A DNA stretch of 64,000 bases from Bradyrhizobium sp. BR13661 (GCF_029892425.1 NZ_JARXWB010000008.1:186001-250000); one strand, 5' to 3'; shown: positions 1 through 9,762, numbered from the stretch's first letter. Translations and numbers: made by a program. The notes: generated by a model not told the origin, from the sequence alone.

Positions 1-263
1 CGCCGCGATAAAGGCCGGCCGGACGTCTCAGCACCACCCCATGCAAATTCGATCGGCAGCCATTCCACGGGAATAGGCACCGATCGGGTTTTGCCCCGGT
101 TGACCTTTTTACCGCCAGCCAGTTGGATGCGCGCGCAAAAAGGGCACGACGACGTTCCATCGGCGATCTGGAGAGGTCGGCGATCAGACAGAGATTGGTT
201 TCCTGGCCCGCGCGGGGCTTGGTGCGATCCGGACCGTGCCGCAGGGTTCGACAGGGGCTTCTC
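1..263. other. Left edge, no gene assigned
   Basis: I see no convincing coding frame or RNA in this stretch. It presumably holds the promoter of the following gene and perhaps the end of a gene lying outside the window. An open frame extends upstream of the next gene's start to about base 123, but its Arg-rich composition looks non-coding. Confidence 0.4.
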
Positions 264-1568
264 ATGACTTTTTCCAGTATCTTCGCGCAGTTCGTCGCAG
301 TCCTCGGGGGCATCGCGCTGCAATGGCGGAAGCTGACAGGCACCGAGGCCGCGCCGGCCTGGGGCCAGACGCCGGCCATTCCCGAAGCCAAGCCGCAAGG
401 TGCGATCCCGACCTTGAAGATGCCGACCGCGCGCGGCTGGAGCCAGGGCCAGAAGCCGACGGCGGCGCCCGGGCTCAAGGTCAATGCGTTTGCCACCGAT
501 CTCGATCATCCGCGCTGGATCGAGGTGCTGCCCAATGGCGACGTCCTGATCGCGGAAGCGACGCAGATCGCAGGCCCGCCGCGCAGCGTGTTCCACTACG
601 CGATGCAGGCGACGATGCGGCGCGCTGCGGCGCTCGGCGAATCCGCCAACCGCATCACGCTGCTCCGCGACAAGGACGGCGACGGCGTTGCCGAAGTGCG
701 CGGCGCCTTCATGGAAAACCTCAACCAGCCGTTCGGCATGGCGCTGGTCGGCAACACCTTCTATGTCGGCAACACCGACGGCGTGATGGCGTTTCCCTAC
801 GTCGCCAACGCCGACAGTATCAAGGCGCCGGGCAAGCGCCTCACCACGTTCAAGCCGAGCGGCCACTGGACGCGCAGCCTGCTCGCCAGCCCCGACGGCA
901 AGAAGCTCTATGCCGGCGTCGGCTCGCTCAGCAACATCGCCGAGATGGGCATGGAGGTCGAGGAAGGCCGCGCTGCGGTCTACGAGCTCGACCTCGTCGC
1001 CGGCACCCATCGCATCTTTGGCGCGGGCCTGCGCAATCCGGTCGGTCTTGCCTGGGAGCCGAATACGAACGTGCTGTGGACCGTCGTCAACGAGCGCGAC
1101 GGCCTCGGCGACGAGACGCCGCCGGACTATCTGACCTCGGTGCGCGACGGCGGCTTCTATGGCTGGCCCTATTGCTACTGGGGCAAGACGGTTGACGACC
1201 GCGTGCCGCAGGATCCGGCTATGGTGGCCAAGGCGCTTCAACCGGACTACGCGCTCGGCGGTCACACCGCCTCGCTCGGCCTGTGCTGGGTGCCGGCGGG
1301 CACGCTGCCCGGCTTCCCCGACGGCATGGCCATCGGCCAGCACGGTTCGTGGAATCGCAGCACGCTGTCCGGCTACAAGCTGGTGTTCGTCCCGTTCGAG
1401 AACGGAAAACCTTCCGGCCCTGCGCGCGACATCTTGTCGGGCTTCCTTGCGCCGGACGAGAAGGAATCCTACGGCCGCCCGGTTGGCGTCGTGATCGGCC
1501 CCGACAAGAAGTCGCTGCTGATGGCCGACGACGTCGGCAACGTGATCTGGCGCGTGACAGGCGCGTAG
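264..1568 (+). CDS. PQQ-dependent sugar dehydrogenase / L-sorbosone dehydrogenase-like beta-propeller protein
   Basis: This 434-residue protein resembles the soluble quinoprotein sugar/sorbosone dehydrogenase family, six-bladed beta-propellers that oxidise sugars or aldoses in the periplasm. Visible family signs are the DLDHPRWIEVLPNGDVLIAEA blade near the N-terminus, a DKDGDG calcium-like loop, the GLRNPVGLAWEP strand and the late GQHGSWNRS segment. The ATG at 264 is chosen because AGGGG lies six bases upstream; the open frame before it codes for an unlikely Arg-rich stretch. The N-terminus (about residues 1-20) is hydrophobic and may be a signal peptide or anchor, as expected for export. 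No dehydrogenase partner or cytochrome gene is adjacent. The fold is fairly sure; the substrate is unknown. Confidence 0.82.
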   Translation: MTFSSIFAQFVAVLGGIALQWRKLTGTEAAPAWGQTPAIPEAKPQGAIPTLKMPTARGWSQGQKPTAAPGLKVNAFATDLDHPRWIEVLPNGDVLIAEATQIAGPPRSVFHYAMQATMRRAAALGESANRITLLRDKDGDGVAEVRGAFMENLNQPFGMALVGNTFYVGNTDGVMAFPYVANADSIKAPGKRLTTFKPSGHWTRSLLASPDGKKLYAGVGSLSNIAEMGMEVEEGRAAVYELDLVAGTHRIFGAGLRNPVGLAWEPNTNVLWTVVNERDGLGDETPPDYLTSVRDGGFYGWPYCYWGKTVDDRVPQDPAMVAKALQPDYALGGHTASLGLCWVPAGTLPGFPDGMAIGQHGSWNRSTLSGYKLVFVPFENGKPSGPARDILSGFLAPDEKESYGRPVGVVIGPDKKSLLMADDVGNVIWRVTGA

Positions 1569-1581
1569 GGCTCTATTGTTT

Positions 1582-1630
1582 GAGCATGATCTTGCCGGAA
1601 AACCGCTTCACACTTTTCCGGATCATACTC
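1582..1630. repeat. Rhizobiales-type intergenic palindrome
   Basis: An imperfect inverted repeat lies between two convergent genes. Outer arms GAGCATGATC / GATCATACTC enclose inner arms CCGGAAAA / TTTTCCGG around a loop CCGCTTCACAC. It matches a short palindromic element I recognise as common in Bradyrhizobium and relatives. In RNA it would form a strong hairpin and could serve as a terminator for both flanking genes. Confidence 0.7.
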
Positions 1631-2454
1631 TAGGTCCCAACGCACAACGTGGCGCGCTGCTTGCGCAGCAGCGCGATCACGGACAGCGCGGTGATGATCC
1701 CGGTCTTGGGATTTTCAGACGGAATGTTCTCGATGCCCATCGAGAACCGCGCTGAGTCCGCCTCGACCTCGATGCGATGAACATTGCGCGTCACGGTCGG
1801 GTCGGCCCAGACCTGCATCTGGGTGCGATCGGGCCCGATGCCCGCCAGCGACAGCGCAACGGCGACATTGACGTTCGCCGGAAAACCCTTCGCCGCTTCG
1901 CGCGCGCTGCCCTCGAACAGTTTCAGCGGTTCGCGCAGATTGTCGATGTCGATGTTGTTCTGAACGATGAAGGGGGCGCCTTTCAGCCCGTCGACCGGCT
2001 TGCGCGTGACCATCTTCACCGAATGAATGGTGCCGACAGCTGCGGCGTTGACCGCATCGAGCCCGATCAGCGCACCTGTCGGCACGAGGATGCGGCCGCC
2101 ATTGGCGCGGGCGAGATCGATGAGGTCAAAATTGTCGAGCAGCCCGCCGACGCTGACGACGACCGCGGACCTGCCGCGCTTGACCGCTGGCTCCACGATC
2201 GCGCGCAGCTGGCTACTCGGCGCGCATTCGACGACGATGTCGGCGGCCTCGCCGAGCTGGTCGATCGGCAGGATTTGCGGCGGATGCTTTAGACCGCTGA
2301 TGAAGGCCTGATGCTTGGCGGGATCGCGCACCGCGACGGCTGACAACGCCAATCCCTCGATGCCCTGATCGAGCGCGGTGGCGACCTTGGTGCCGATCGA
2401 ACCGAGGCCAGCGATGGCAACCTTCAACTCGCCCGAAGCTTTCTGTTCAGTCAT
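1630..2454 (-). CDS. nadX: L-aspartate dehydrogenase (NadX-like, DUF108 family)
   Basis: This 274-residue protein fits the aspartate dehydrogenase family, which interconverts L-aspartate with iminoaspartate or oxaloacetate plus ammonia using NAD(P). The N-terminal Rossmann motif GLGSIGTKVA is followed by VVECAPSS, GALIGLDAV, and the C-terminal family block NVNVAVALSLAGIG with a PENPKT-like SENPKTG segment. The ATG at 2454 is preferred over an upstream TTG because AGGA sits just ahead of it. It lies 38 bases downstream of the LysR gene on the same strand, so the two are probably co-transcribed. In many bacteria this enzyme feeds NAD synthesis, but nadA and nadC are not here. The link with an organic-acid transporter and a tartrate/malate dehydrogenase suggests a catabolic role (inference). 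Confidence 0.86.
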   Translation of the reverse strand: MTEQKASGELKVAIAGLGSIGTKVATALDQGIEGLALSAVAVRDPAKHQAFISGLKHPPQILPIDQLGEAADIVVECAPSSQLRAIVEPAVKRGRSAVVVSVGGLLDNFDLIDLARANGGRILVPTGALIGLDAVNAAAVGTIHSVKMVTRKPVDGLKGAPFIVQNNIDIDNLREPLKLFEGSAREAAKGFPANVNVAVALSLAGIGPDRTQMQVWADPTVTRNVHRIEVEADSARFSMGIENIPSENPKTGIITALSVIALLRKQRATLCVGT

Positions 2455-2492
2455 TGCATCCTGCCGCTTGTCCAAGCCGATGTCATAGCCCC

Positions 2493-3410
2493 TCAGGCCT
2501 CCCGCGCATAGCTGCGCAGCCGCGCCTCCAGCACAGACAGCATTGCATCACGGGCTGGATCGCGCGAGCCACGCAACCAGGCCGCCGCTAGCGGCAATCG
2601 TCCGACGGGACCGCTTTGTTTCGGTCGGAGCGGCACGAAGCGTACGCCTGATACCGCCATCCGCGTGGTCCAGCGCGGCACGATGGCGACCCCAAGCTTT
2701 GTTGCCACGAGGTTGATGATGGTCTGCTTCTCATCGGCGACCTGCACGATGCGCGGCGCCAGGCCAGCCTGCTCGAACAGTTTGACGGTGAGGTCATGGC
2801 TGTGCGGCCGTGAGCGGCGGTCCGGCACCAGCATCGGCTCATCGGCGATGTCGGCGAGCGTGATCGACTTGCGTGAGGCGAGCGCATGGCGCACCGGAAA
2901 GGCCACGATCGCGGTCTCCCGAAGCAGCGGGCGAAACTCGAGCCGTTTGTCCGGCCGATCGGGCGGACGAACAAAGGCGAGATCGAGCGCGCCGGTCAGG
3001 ATCTTTGGCAACAGGCGGATGGTCTTGTCTTCGAGCAGCTGCACCGCGACCTCGGGATGCTTGGCGCGGAAGTCCCGCAGCAACAGCGGCAGCAGCCCAG
3101 CGGCGGCGCTATCGACAGCGCCGATCCGCAACCGCCGCGCGGCGCCCGCGCGCGAACGGTTGCGCAGGTGACTTTCGACCGCCTCGACCTTGGCGAGAAT
3201 GGCGCGGGCATCGCGCAGCAGCGTGGTGCCGTCCTCGGTGAGCGAGACAGCGCGGGTCGTGCGCGCGAACAGCCGCGTTCCCAGATCCTCTTCCAGCAGC
3301 CTGATCTGGCGCCCGAGCGCGGACGGCAGCATCTGCAGATGCTGCGCCGCGCGGCCGAAATGCAGCTGCTCGGCCGCCGCCACGAAGCATCGCAACTGAT
3401 ACAATTCCAT
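2493..3410 (-). CDS. LysR-family transcriptional regulator
   Basis: A 305-residue regulator with the usual LysR layout. A winged helix-turn-helix occupies residues 1-60 (MELYQLRCFVAAAEQLHFGRAAQ, then SALGRQIRLLEEDLGTRLF). A type 2 periplasmic-binding-protein-like effector domain follows from about residue 90 to 295. The start has a good AGAGGA site seven bases upstream. The gene is divergent from the MFS transporter and dehydrogenase at 3567-5960 and upstream of aspartate dehydrogenase on its own strand. A perfect dyad at 3434-3452 lies between the divergent starts and is the likely operator. The inducer is probably a dicarboxylate or hydroxy-acid, judged only from the neighbours. Confidence 0.92.
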   Translation of the reverse strand: MELYQLRCFVAAAEQLHFGRAAQHLQMLPSALGRQIRLLEEDLGTRLFARTTRAVSLTEDGTTLLRDARAILAKVEAVESHLRNRSRAGAARRLRIGAVDSAAAGLLPLLLRDFRAKHPEVAVQLLEDKTIRLLPKILTGALDLAFVRPPDRPDKRLEFRPLLRETAIVAFPVRHALASRKSITLADIADEPMLVPDRRSRPHSHDLTVKLFEQAGLAPRIVQVADEKQTIINLVATKLGVAIVPRWTTRMAVSGVRFVPLRPKQSGPVGRLPLAAAWLRGSRDPARDAMLSVLEARLRSYAREA

Positions 3411-3433
3411 CCCAAGTCCTCTCGTCTCGCCTT

Positions 3434-3452
3434 AAAATGATTATATCATTTT
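3434..3452. promoter_or_regulatory. Perfect dyad in the LysR/MFS divergent promoter
   Basis: AAAATGAT and ATCATTTT form 8-bp perfect arms around a TAT spacer. The site lies 24 bases upstream of the LysR start and about 115 bases upstream of the transporter start, in a locally AT-rich stretch. Position and symmetry suit an autoregulatory LysR operator. It is not an exact T-N11-A box, so the assignment is inferred. Confidence 0.55.
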
Positions 3453-3566
3453 TTTGTATAAACCAGCGCCAATTGAGTGCGCCTCCCGCATCCGCCTAGG
3501 CTCATGACCGGCGTGGACCTCTGGGTCCGCCGAGATAACCAAGAACCGGAACTTTGGGAGGCCAGG

Positions 3567-4865
3567 GTGGCGAGCGAGATTCAGACGCGCGTGCTGCGCA
3601 AGATCAGCTGGCGCATCGTTCCCTTCATCATGCTGCTGTACTTCGTGGCCTTCATCGACCGCGTCAATATCGGCTTCGCCTCGCTGACAATGAACAAGGA
3701 CCTCGGCCTGTCGTCGACGGTCTACGGTCTGGGCTCCGGTATCTTCTTCTGGGGCTATTTCCTGTTCGAGGTGCCCTCCAACATCATCCTGCACAAGGTC
3801 GGTGCGCGGATCTGGATCGCGCGGGTGATGATCACTTGGGGCCTCGTCTCGGCAGCGATGGCCTTCGTGCAAGGCGCGACGAGCTTCTACATTCTCCGCT
3901 TCCTGCTCGGCGTCGCGGAGGCCGGCTTCTTTCCCGGCATCATCCTGTATCTCTCCTATTGGTTCCCGGCACGCCAGCGCGCGGCAGTGACCGCGCTGTT
4001 CATGGCGGCCGCCCCGCTCTCGACCGTGCTGGGCTCGCCGGTCTCCGGCGCGCTGCTGGAGATGGATGGCCTCTTTGGCTTCAAGGGCTGGCAATGGCTG
4101 TTCGTGCTGGAAGCGGTGCCGGCCGTGCTGCTCGGCTTCGTGGTGCTGGCATTCCTCACCGACCGGCCCGAGAAGGCCAAATGGCTCGCTGACGACGAAC
4201 GTCGCTGGCTGGTCGAGACCATGAATGGAGAGACCACCAGCAAGGCCGCGACCGCGAGCCACAGCATCTGGCGCGGGCTTGCCGATCCGCGCGTGCTGGC
4301 GCTGTCACTGATCTATTTCGGCACCTCGGCCGGTCTCTATACGCTCGGCATCTGGGCGCCGCAGATCATCAAGCAGTTCGGCCTGTCCTCGCTGCAGATC
4401 GGCTTCCTCAATGCGCTGCCGGCCACGGCTGCCGTCGTCGCCATGGTGCTGTGGGCACGGCATTCGGACCGCACCGGCGAGCGCACCTGGCACGTCGTGA
4501 TCGCCTGCGTGGTCGCGGCCGCGGGCCTTGCCTATGCCGGCCTTGCATCCGGCGTGATCGCGGTGCTGATCGCGCTGACGCTGGTGAACATCGGCATCTC
4601 CTCGGCAAAGCCGCCGCTCTGGAGCATGCCGACGCTGTTCCTCTCCGGCCCCGCGGCCGCGGCCGGCATCGCCACCATCAACTCGATCGGCAATCTCGGC
4701 GGCTTCGTCGGACCCGCCATGATCGGCTGGATCAAGGACCAGACCGGCAGTTTTGTCGGTGGCCTCTATTTCGTCAGCGGCCTGCTCGTTCTCTCCGCCA
4801 TCCTGACCCTGCTATTGTCGCGCGCGCAGACAGCGCCCGTCGAACCCGTCCCGCAATCCCACTGA
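3567..4865 (+). CDS. MFS transporter, anion:cation symporter (ACS) family, probable tartrate/dicarboxylate permease
   Basis: A 432-residue permease with 12 predicted membrane helices. The ACS-family N-terminal signature is clear: RKISWRIVPFIMLLYFVAFIDRVNIGFA, then GIFFWGYFLFEVPSNIILHKVGARIW and the RFLLGVAEAGFFPGIILYLSYWF block. I choose the GTG at 3567 because GGGAG lies six bases upstream. ATGs further upstream (3477, 3504) would add a hydrophilic tail not usual in this family. It precedes the tartrate/D-malate-type dehydrogenase by 21 bases, so the pair probably imports and oxidises a hydroxy-dicarboxylate. ACS members also carry phthalate, glucarate and pantothenate, so the substrate is only inferred. 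Confidence 0.88.
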   Translation: MASEIQTRVLRKISWRIVPFIMLLYFVAFIDRVNIGFASLTMNKDLGLSSTVYGLGSGIFFWGYFLFEVPSNIILHKVGARIWIARVMITWGLVSAAMAFVQGATSFYILRFLLGVAEAGFFPGIILYLSYWFPARQRAAVTALFMAAAPLSTVLGSPVSGALLEMDGLFGFKGWQWLFVLEAVPAVLLGFVVLAFLTDRPEKAKWLADDERRWLVETMNGETTSKAATASHSIWRGLADPRVLALSLIYFGTSAGLYTLGIWAPQIIKQFGLSSLQIGFLNALPATAAVVAMVLWARHSDRTGERTWHVVIACVVAAAGLAYAGLASGVIAVLIALTLVNIGISSAKPPLWSMPTLFLSGPAAAAGIATINSIGNLGGFVGPAMIGWIKDQTGSFVGGLYFVSGLLVLSAILTLLLSRAQTAPVEPVPQSH

Positions 4866-4886
4866 CATCCCGACCGGAGCCTTCCC

Positions 4887-5960
4887 ATGCGCACCCATTC
4901 GATCGCAGCCATTCCCGCCGACGGCATCGGCCCCGAGGTCATCTCGGCCGGCGTCCGCGTGCTAGAGGCCCTCGCAAAACGCAGCGGCGACCTCGCCTTC
5001 AACGTCAAGACCTTCGACTGGGGCTCGGACTATTACAAGAAGCACGGCGTGATGATGCCGGCCGACGGCCTCGCTGAACTGAAGACGTTCGACGCGATCT
5101 ATTTCGGCGCGGTCGGCGCCCCTGATGTGCCCGACCACATCACCCTGTGGGGCCTGCGCCTGCCGATCTGCCAGGGCTTTGACCAATACGCCAATGTGCG
5201 CCCGACCAGGATCCTGCCCGGTGTCGCCTCGCCGCTGCGCAATGTCGGCGTCGGCGATCTCGACTGGGTGATCGTGCGCGAGAATTCGGAAGGCGAATAT
5301 GCCGGCATGGGCGGCCGCGCGCACAAGGGCCTGCCGGAAGAGGTCGGTACGGAGGTCGCGATCTTCACCCGCGTCGGCGTCACCCGCATCATGCGCTATG
5401 CGTTCCAGCTCGCGCAGTCGCGTCCGCGCAAGTTCCTGACTGTCGTGACCAAGTCGAACGCGCAGCGCCACGGCATGGTGATGTGGGACGAGATTGCCGC
5501 CGAAGTCGCGACCGAATTCCCCGACGTGACCTGGGACAAGATGCTGGTCGATGCCATGACCGTGCGCATGACGCTGCATCCGAAGAGCCTCGACACCATC
5601 GTTGCGACCAATCTGCACGCCGACATCCTCTCCGACCTCGCCGGCGCGCTTGCCGGAAGCCTCGGCGTGGCGCCGACCAGCAACATCGATCCGCAGCGCC
5701 GCTTCCCCTCGATGTTCGAGCCGATCCACGGCTCGGCCTTCGACATCACCGGCAAGGGCATCGCCAACCCGATTGCGACGTTCTGGACCGGCGCGCAGAT
5801 GCTCGAGCATCTCGGCGAGAAGGACACGGCTGCGCGGTTGATGAAGGCCGTCGAGCGCGTCTGCGCGGCCGGCGTGCTGACGCCTGATGTCGGCGGCAAA
5901 GCGACGACGAAGGAAGTGACTGATGCCGTGATCGACGCGATCCACGGCTCGAACGTCTGA
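4887..5960 (+). CDS. Tartrate dehydrogenase / D-malate dehydrogenase (decarboxylating), isopropylmalate-dehydrogenase superfamily
   Basis: A 357-residue beta-decarboxylating dehydrogenase. These Mn2+/Mg2+ and NAD enzymes oxidise D-malate, tartrate or related acids. Visible are IPADGIGPEV at the N-terminus, the substrate segment ANVRPTRILPG, VRENSEGEYAGMG, the KSNAQRHGMVMWDEI segment carrying the catalytic lysine, the metal-binding Asp segment LHADILSDLAGALAGSLG, and the late EPIHGSAFDITGKGIANP. The order and NVRP motif fit tartrate/D-malate enzymes better than LeuB or Icd. The transporter lies immediately upstream and a LysR gene is divergent. Tartrate and D-malate cannot be separated from sequence alone. 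Confidence 0.88.
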   Translation: MRTHSIAAIPADGIGPEVISAGVRVLEALAKRSGDLAFNVKTFDWGSDYYKKHGVMMPADGLAELKTFDAIYFGAVGAPDVPDHITLWGLRLPICQGFDQYANVRPTRILPGVASPLRNVGVGDLDWVIVRENSEGEYAGMGGRAHKGLPEEVGTEVAIFTRVGVTRIMRYAFQLAQSRPRKFLTVVTKSNAQRHGMVMWDEIAAEVATEFPDVTWDKMLVDAMTVRMTLHPKSLDTIVATNLHADILSDLAGALAGSLGVAPTSNIDPQRRFPSMFEPIHGSAFDITGKGIANPIATFWTGAQMLEHLGEKDTAARLMKAVERVCAAGVLTPDVGGKATTKEVTDAVIDAIHGSNV

Positions 5961-5966
5961 GAGGTT

Positions 5967-6920
5967 CTACTTCTTCCGCCCCGAAGGTGCCGCCGGCGGC
6001 GGCACCGCCATCGCGGCCGTTGCGTCCAGCGGCGTCAAGTGCCTGGGCACAATGACGGACTGGCCAGGTGTGAGCGTCGCGTTCTCCGCAAGCGAATTGC
6101 TCTGCGCGATGGTCCAGACCGGAACACGATGCGTCGCCGCGATGCTCTCCATCGTGTCGCCGGCACGGGCCGGTAAGCGCACGCCGCTGTCCCACAATTC
6201 GACCAGCGTGTCCGCGGGGACCTGGTAGCGCAACGGCACTGCGTCAGCCTGGGTCTGCGTCTGGATGCGCGAAAGCTGCGTCACCATCTCGACGATCTGG
6301 CGGTGGATGTCGTCCGATTTCTCGATATTGATGTGCGAGACGCGCTTGTTCAGCTTCAAATCGTAGCTGGCGTAGTGGCCGCGAAAGCCGGGCACCGTCA
6401 CCACGTCGCCGCCTCCGAGCACGCTGTCGGAGAGAAAGATGTTGATGAAGCGCTCGACATTGAGCGGCACGTCGTCGGTCGCATGCGCGGGGTCGATGGT
6501 GATGACGAGGCTGATCGGGATGTTCTCCTTGGCCGCCATCTCGGAGATCAGGACCGAGCACAGCCCGCCCATGGAATGGCCCATCAGGACGATCGGCGCC
6601 GGGCTCTCCTTGTAGCTGGCGATCGCGCGGTTGCCGATCAGCCGGCACAAGGTGAACTCGTAGACGTCGGCCGAGAAGCCGGCCGCCGTCAGCTTCTCGC
6701 TGAGCCGGTCGATCCCGGTCGAGAAGATCGGCCCCATCGCGCCGCGGAACAAATAGATCTTCGGCGGCGGCAGCGGCTCTGCGGGCGGCGCGGGAGGCGG
6801 CGGCGCGACAGCTGGAGCCACGACCGGCTTCGGCTTGGCAGGCGATGCTGCAGCCAGACCGGAATTCAAGGCGAGCAGCGCAACAGCTGCGAACACCACA
6901 AGTCGCCTTGGATCAATCAT
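5967..6920 (-). CDS. Secreted lipase-fold protein with C-terminal LysM domain
   Basis: This 317-residue protein begins with a signal peptide (MIDPRRLVVFAAVALLALNSGLAAA). A Pro/Ala-rich linker follows, then an alpha/beta-hydrolase-like domain (about residues 55-225), and a LysM module near the C-terminus (AGDTMESIAATHRVPVWTIA through TLTPGQSVIVP). The nucleophile elbow is GHSMGG. An IDPAHATD segment and VSHINIEK could supply the acid and histidine. LysM suggests binding to peptidoglycan or chitin-like glycans. The ATG at 6920 is taken because AGGA precedes it and the signal peptide then starts cleanly. It lies head-to-tail with a shorter paralogue upstream (7024-7746). Enzymatic function is not known. 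Confidence 0.78.
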   Translation of the reverse strand: MIDPRRLVVFAAVALLALNSGLAAASPAKPKPVVAPAVAPPPPAPPAEPLPPPKIYLFRGAMGPIFSTGIDRLSEKLTAAGFSADVYEFTLCRLIGNRAIASYKESPAPIVLMGHSMGGLCSVLISEMAAKENIPISLVITIDPAHATDDVPLNVERFINIFLSDSVLGGGDVVTVPGFRGHYASYDLKLNKRVSHINIEKSDDIHRQIVEMVTQLSRIQTQTQADAVPLRYQVPADTLVELWDSGVRLPARAGDTMESIAATHRVPVWTIAQSNSLAENATLTPGQSVIVPRHLTPLDATAAMAVPPPAAPSGRKK

Positions 6921-7023
6921 CAAGTCCTGCAGTCCCACCACGGAAGGCGAACGCCTCCGTCGCGGGGCTTAGTGACCGCGGAATTGGCTGATTTTGCGGC
7001 ACCTCGCGTGCAGCCGTGGTCAT

Positions 7024-7746
7024 TCAATTCCGCGCCGGGGCCGTTGCCGCCGCCGAGCGGGCCGCCGCCCGCGGTGCGGCGCCGGGCTCGGCGACCGGGG
7101 CAGCCGGAGCGCGCGAGCGGGCGATTGCGGCATCGATCTCGGCGATGACGCGGCGCTGGATCGCCTCGTTCTTGTCGATGGTGATGTGGCCGACGCCACT
7201 GCCGCGCACGTCGACATTGTCGAGCTTGCCGCGCAGGCCGGCCGCGGCGCGCACGGGTTCGCCCGGACCGTCACCGATATAGATGTTGATGTAGCGCTCG
7301 GCGCCAGCCGTCAGCTTGGTCTTGAATACGGAGTCGAGGCCGATCGCGAGCTTCACGGGAACGCCGAGCTGGTTGAGCTTGGCGATCATGTCAGGTAGCG
7401 CGGTCGCACCTGAGGAGTGGCCGACCAGGATGATGGTCTTGAGCCGGCCCGCCCTGTATTCGGTCGCGGCTTCATCGGCGAGCGAGGACCAGGACACGAA
7501 ATTCGCGACGGTCACCGGGATGCCCTGCGCCTGGAGCCGGGCGCCGATCGTGTCGAGCCCGAGCGAGAAGATGTTGAGCACACCGCGCAGCAGGTAGACA
7601 TGCGTCGTCGCAGCGGTCTGGGTCGGTGCCGCCCCGGCCGTGGTCGGGTTGATGGCAACAGCTGACAACAGGAGCAGGCAGATCGCCCACACGCGGAGGG
7701 CGGGCAATTGGCTTGCACCGGCGGTGTGACGGCCGTTCAGTCTCAT
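7024..7746 (-). CDS. Secreted lipase-fold protein, paralogue lacking LysM
   Basis: A 240-residue protein with a signal peptide ending near NPTTAGAAP and an alpha/beta-hydrolase-like core. It aligns by eye with the LysM protein just downstream: YLLRGVLNIFSLGLDTIGARL against YLFRGAMGPIFSTGIDRLSEKL, GHSSGA against GHSMGG, RYINIYIGD against RFINIFLSD, and GHITIDKNE against SHINIEKSD. Ser, Asp and His triad candidates are therefore conserved in both. The C-terminus is Ala/Arg/Pro-rich and low in complexity, with no LysM. The open frame continues far upstream, but MRLNGRHTAG at 7746 is the only start that leads into a signal peptide. The two genes probably arose by tandem duplication. Substrate unknown. 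Confidence 0.74.
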   Translation of the reverse strand: MRLNGRHTAGASQLPALRVWAICLLLLSAVAINPTTAGAAPTQTAATTHVYLLRGVLNIFSLGLDTIGARLQAQGIPVTVANFVSWSSLADEAATEYRAGRLKTIILVGHSSGATALPDMIAKLNQLGVPVKLAIGLDSVFKTKLTAGAERYINIYIGDGPGEPVRAAAGLRGKLDNVDVRGSGVGHITIDKNEAIQRRVIAEIDAAIARSRAPAAPVAEPGAAPRAAARSAAATAPARN

Positions 7747-8028
7747 TGATTTTTTCCCTGGGGACAAACGCTTCGCGATTGGGCGGAATCGTAGCCACGG
7801 CCTGCTCGCAGACGCAACAAAGAGCCGCGTGAATGGCGATCTTAGCCGCAAGTCGTGACCATCGCGCAACACTTGCCCGAAATCTGCCACGTAAGGGACC
7901 GTTTTGAGGCCATTTTTCTCCAGGCAATTGCGGCCGGGCAAGGCCGTTCCTATTTCGGGGGTCCCCCGGTTTTCCCGCCCAACAGGGTGCGGGTTCCGGC
8001 GAATCAATCCCCATCCCCACCGGCCATC

Positions 8029-8948
<920 letters not shown>

Positions 8949-8952
<4 letters not shown>

Positions 8953-9710
8953 ACCACCGCGCCGTCCGCGCCATCTATCTGTTCGAAATGGCGCGCACCT
9001 GGCGAACGCTGCTGCAAAGCATCGTCTCGCCGGTGGTCTCGACCTCGCTCTATTTCGTGGTGTTTGGCGCCGCCATCGGCTCGCGCATCAGCCAGGTCGA
9101 GGGCGTCAGCTACGGTACCTTCATCGTGCCCGGCCTGATCATGCTGTCGGTGCTGACGCAGAGCATCGCCAACGCCTCGTTCGGCATCTACTTCCCGAAA
9201 TTCACCGGCACGATCTACGAGATCCTGTCGGCGCCAATCTCCTATTTCGAGGTCGTGCTCGGCTATGTCGGTGCCGCCGCGACCAAATCGATCATTCTGG
9301 GCCTGATCATCCTGGCGACCGCCGGGCTCTTCGTTCCACTACACATTCACCATCCGGTCTGGATGCTGGCGTTCCTGGTGCTGACGGCGGTGACGTTCAG
9401 CCTGTTCGGCTTCATCATCGGTATCTGGGCCGACGGCTTCGAGAAGCTGCAGATGATCCCGATGCTGGTGGTGACGCCGCTGACCTTCCTCGGCGGCAGC
9501 TTCTACTCCATCGACATGCTGCCGCCGACCTGGCGCACGGTGGCGCTGCTCAACCCGGTCGTCTATTTGATCTCCGGCTTCCGCTGGAGCTTCTATGAGA
9601 TCGCCGACGTCAGCGTCTCCGTCAGCATCGGCATGACGCTGGCGTTCCTGGCTATTTGCCTGGCGGTAATCTGGTGGATCTTCCGGACAGGATACCGGCT
9701 GAAAAATTGA
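8949..9710 (+). CDS. ABC-2 type transporter permease
   Basis: A 253-residue inner-membrane permease with about six hydrophobic segments, matching the ABC-2 membrane domain (YadH/NodJ-like). Typical features are the N-terminal [47 protein letters not shown], and the late [35 protein letters not shown]. It starts inside the stop codon of the ATPase gene, confirming a two-gene export unit. A fragment of the GTCATTCCGG-type repeat follows at 9721. No cargo gene is adjacent. Confidence 0.92.
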
Positions 9711-9720
9711 GCTGTCCTTC

Positions 9721-9752
9721 CAGGGGCGCCCGAAGGGCGAGCCCGGAATGAC
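9721..9752. repeat. Partial GTCATTCCGG-class palindromic repeat
   Basis: GGGGCGCCCGAAGGGCGAGCCC followed by GGAATGAC is a truncated copy of the element found complete at 40851, 48270 and 61747. It sits between convergent genes and could form a hairpin in both transcripts. Confidence 0.55.
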
Positions 9753-9762
9753 GACTGTGGGC

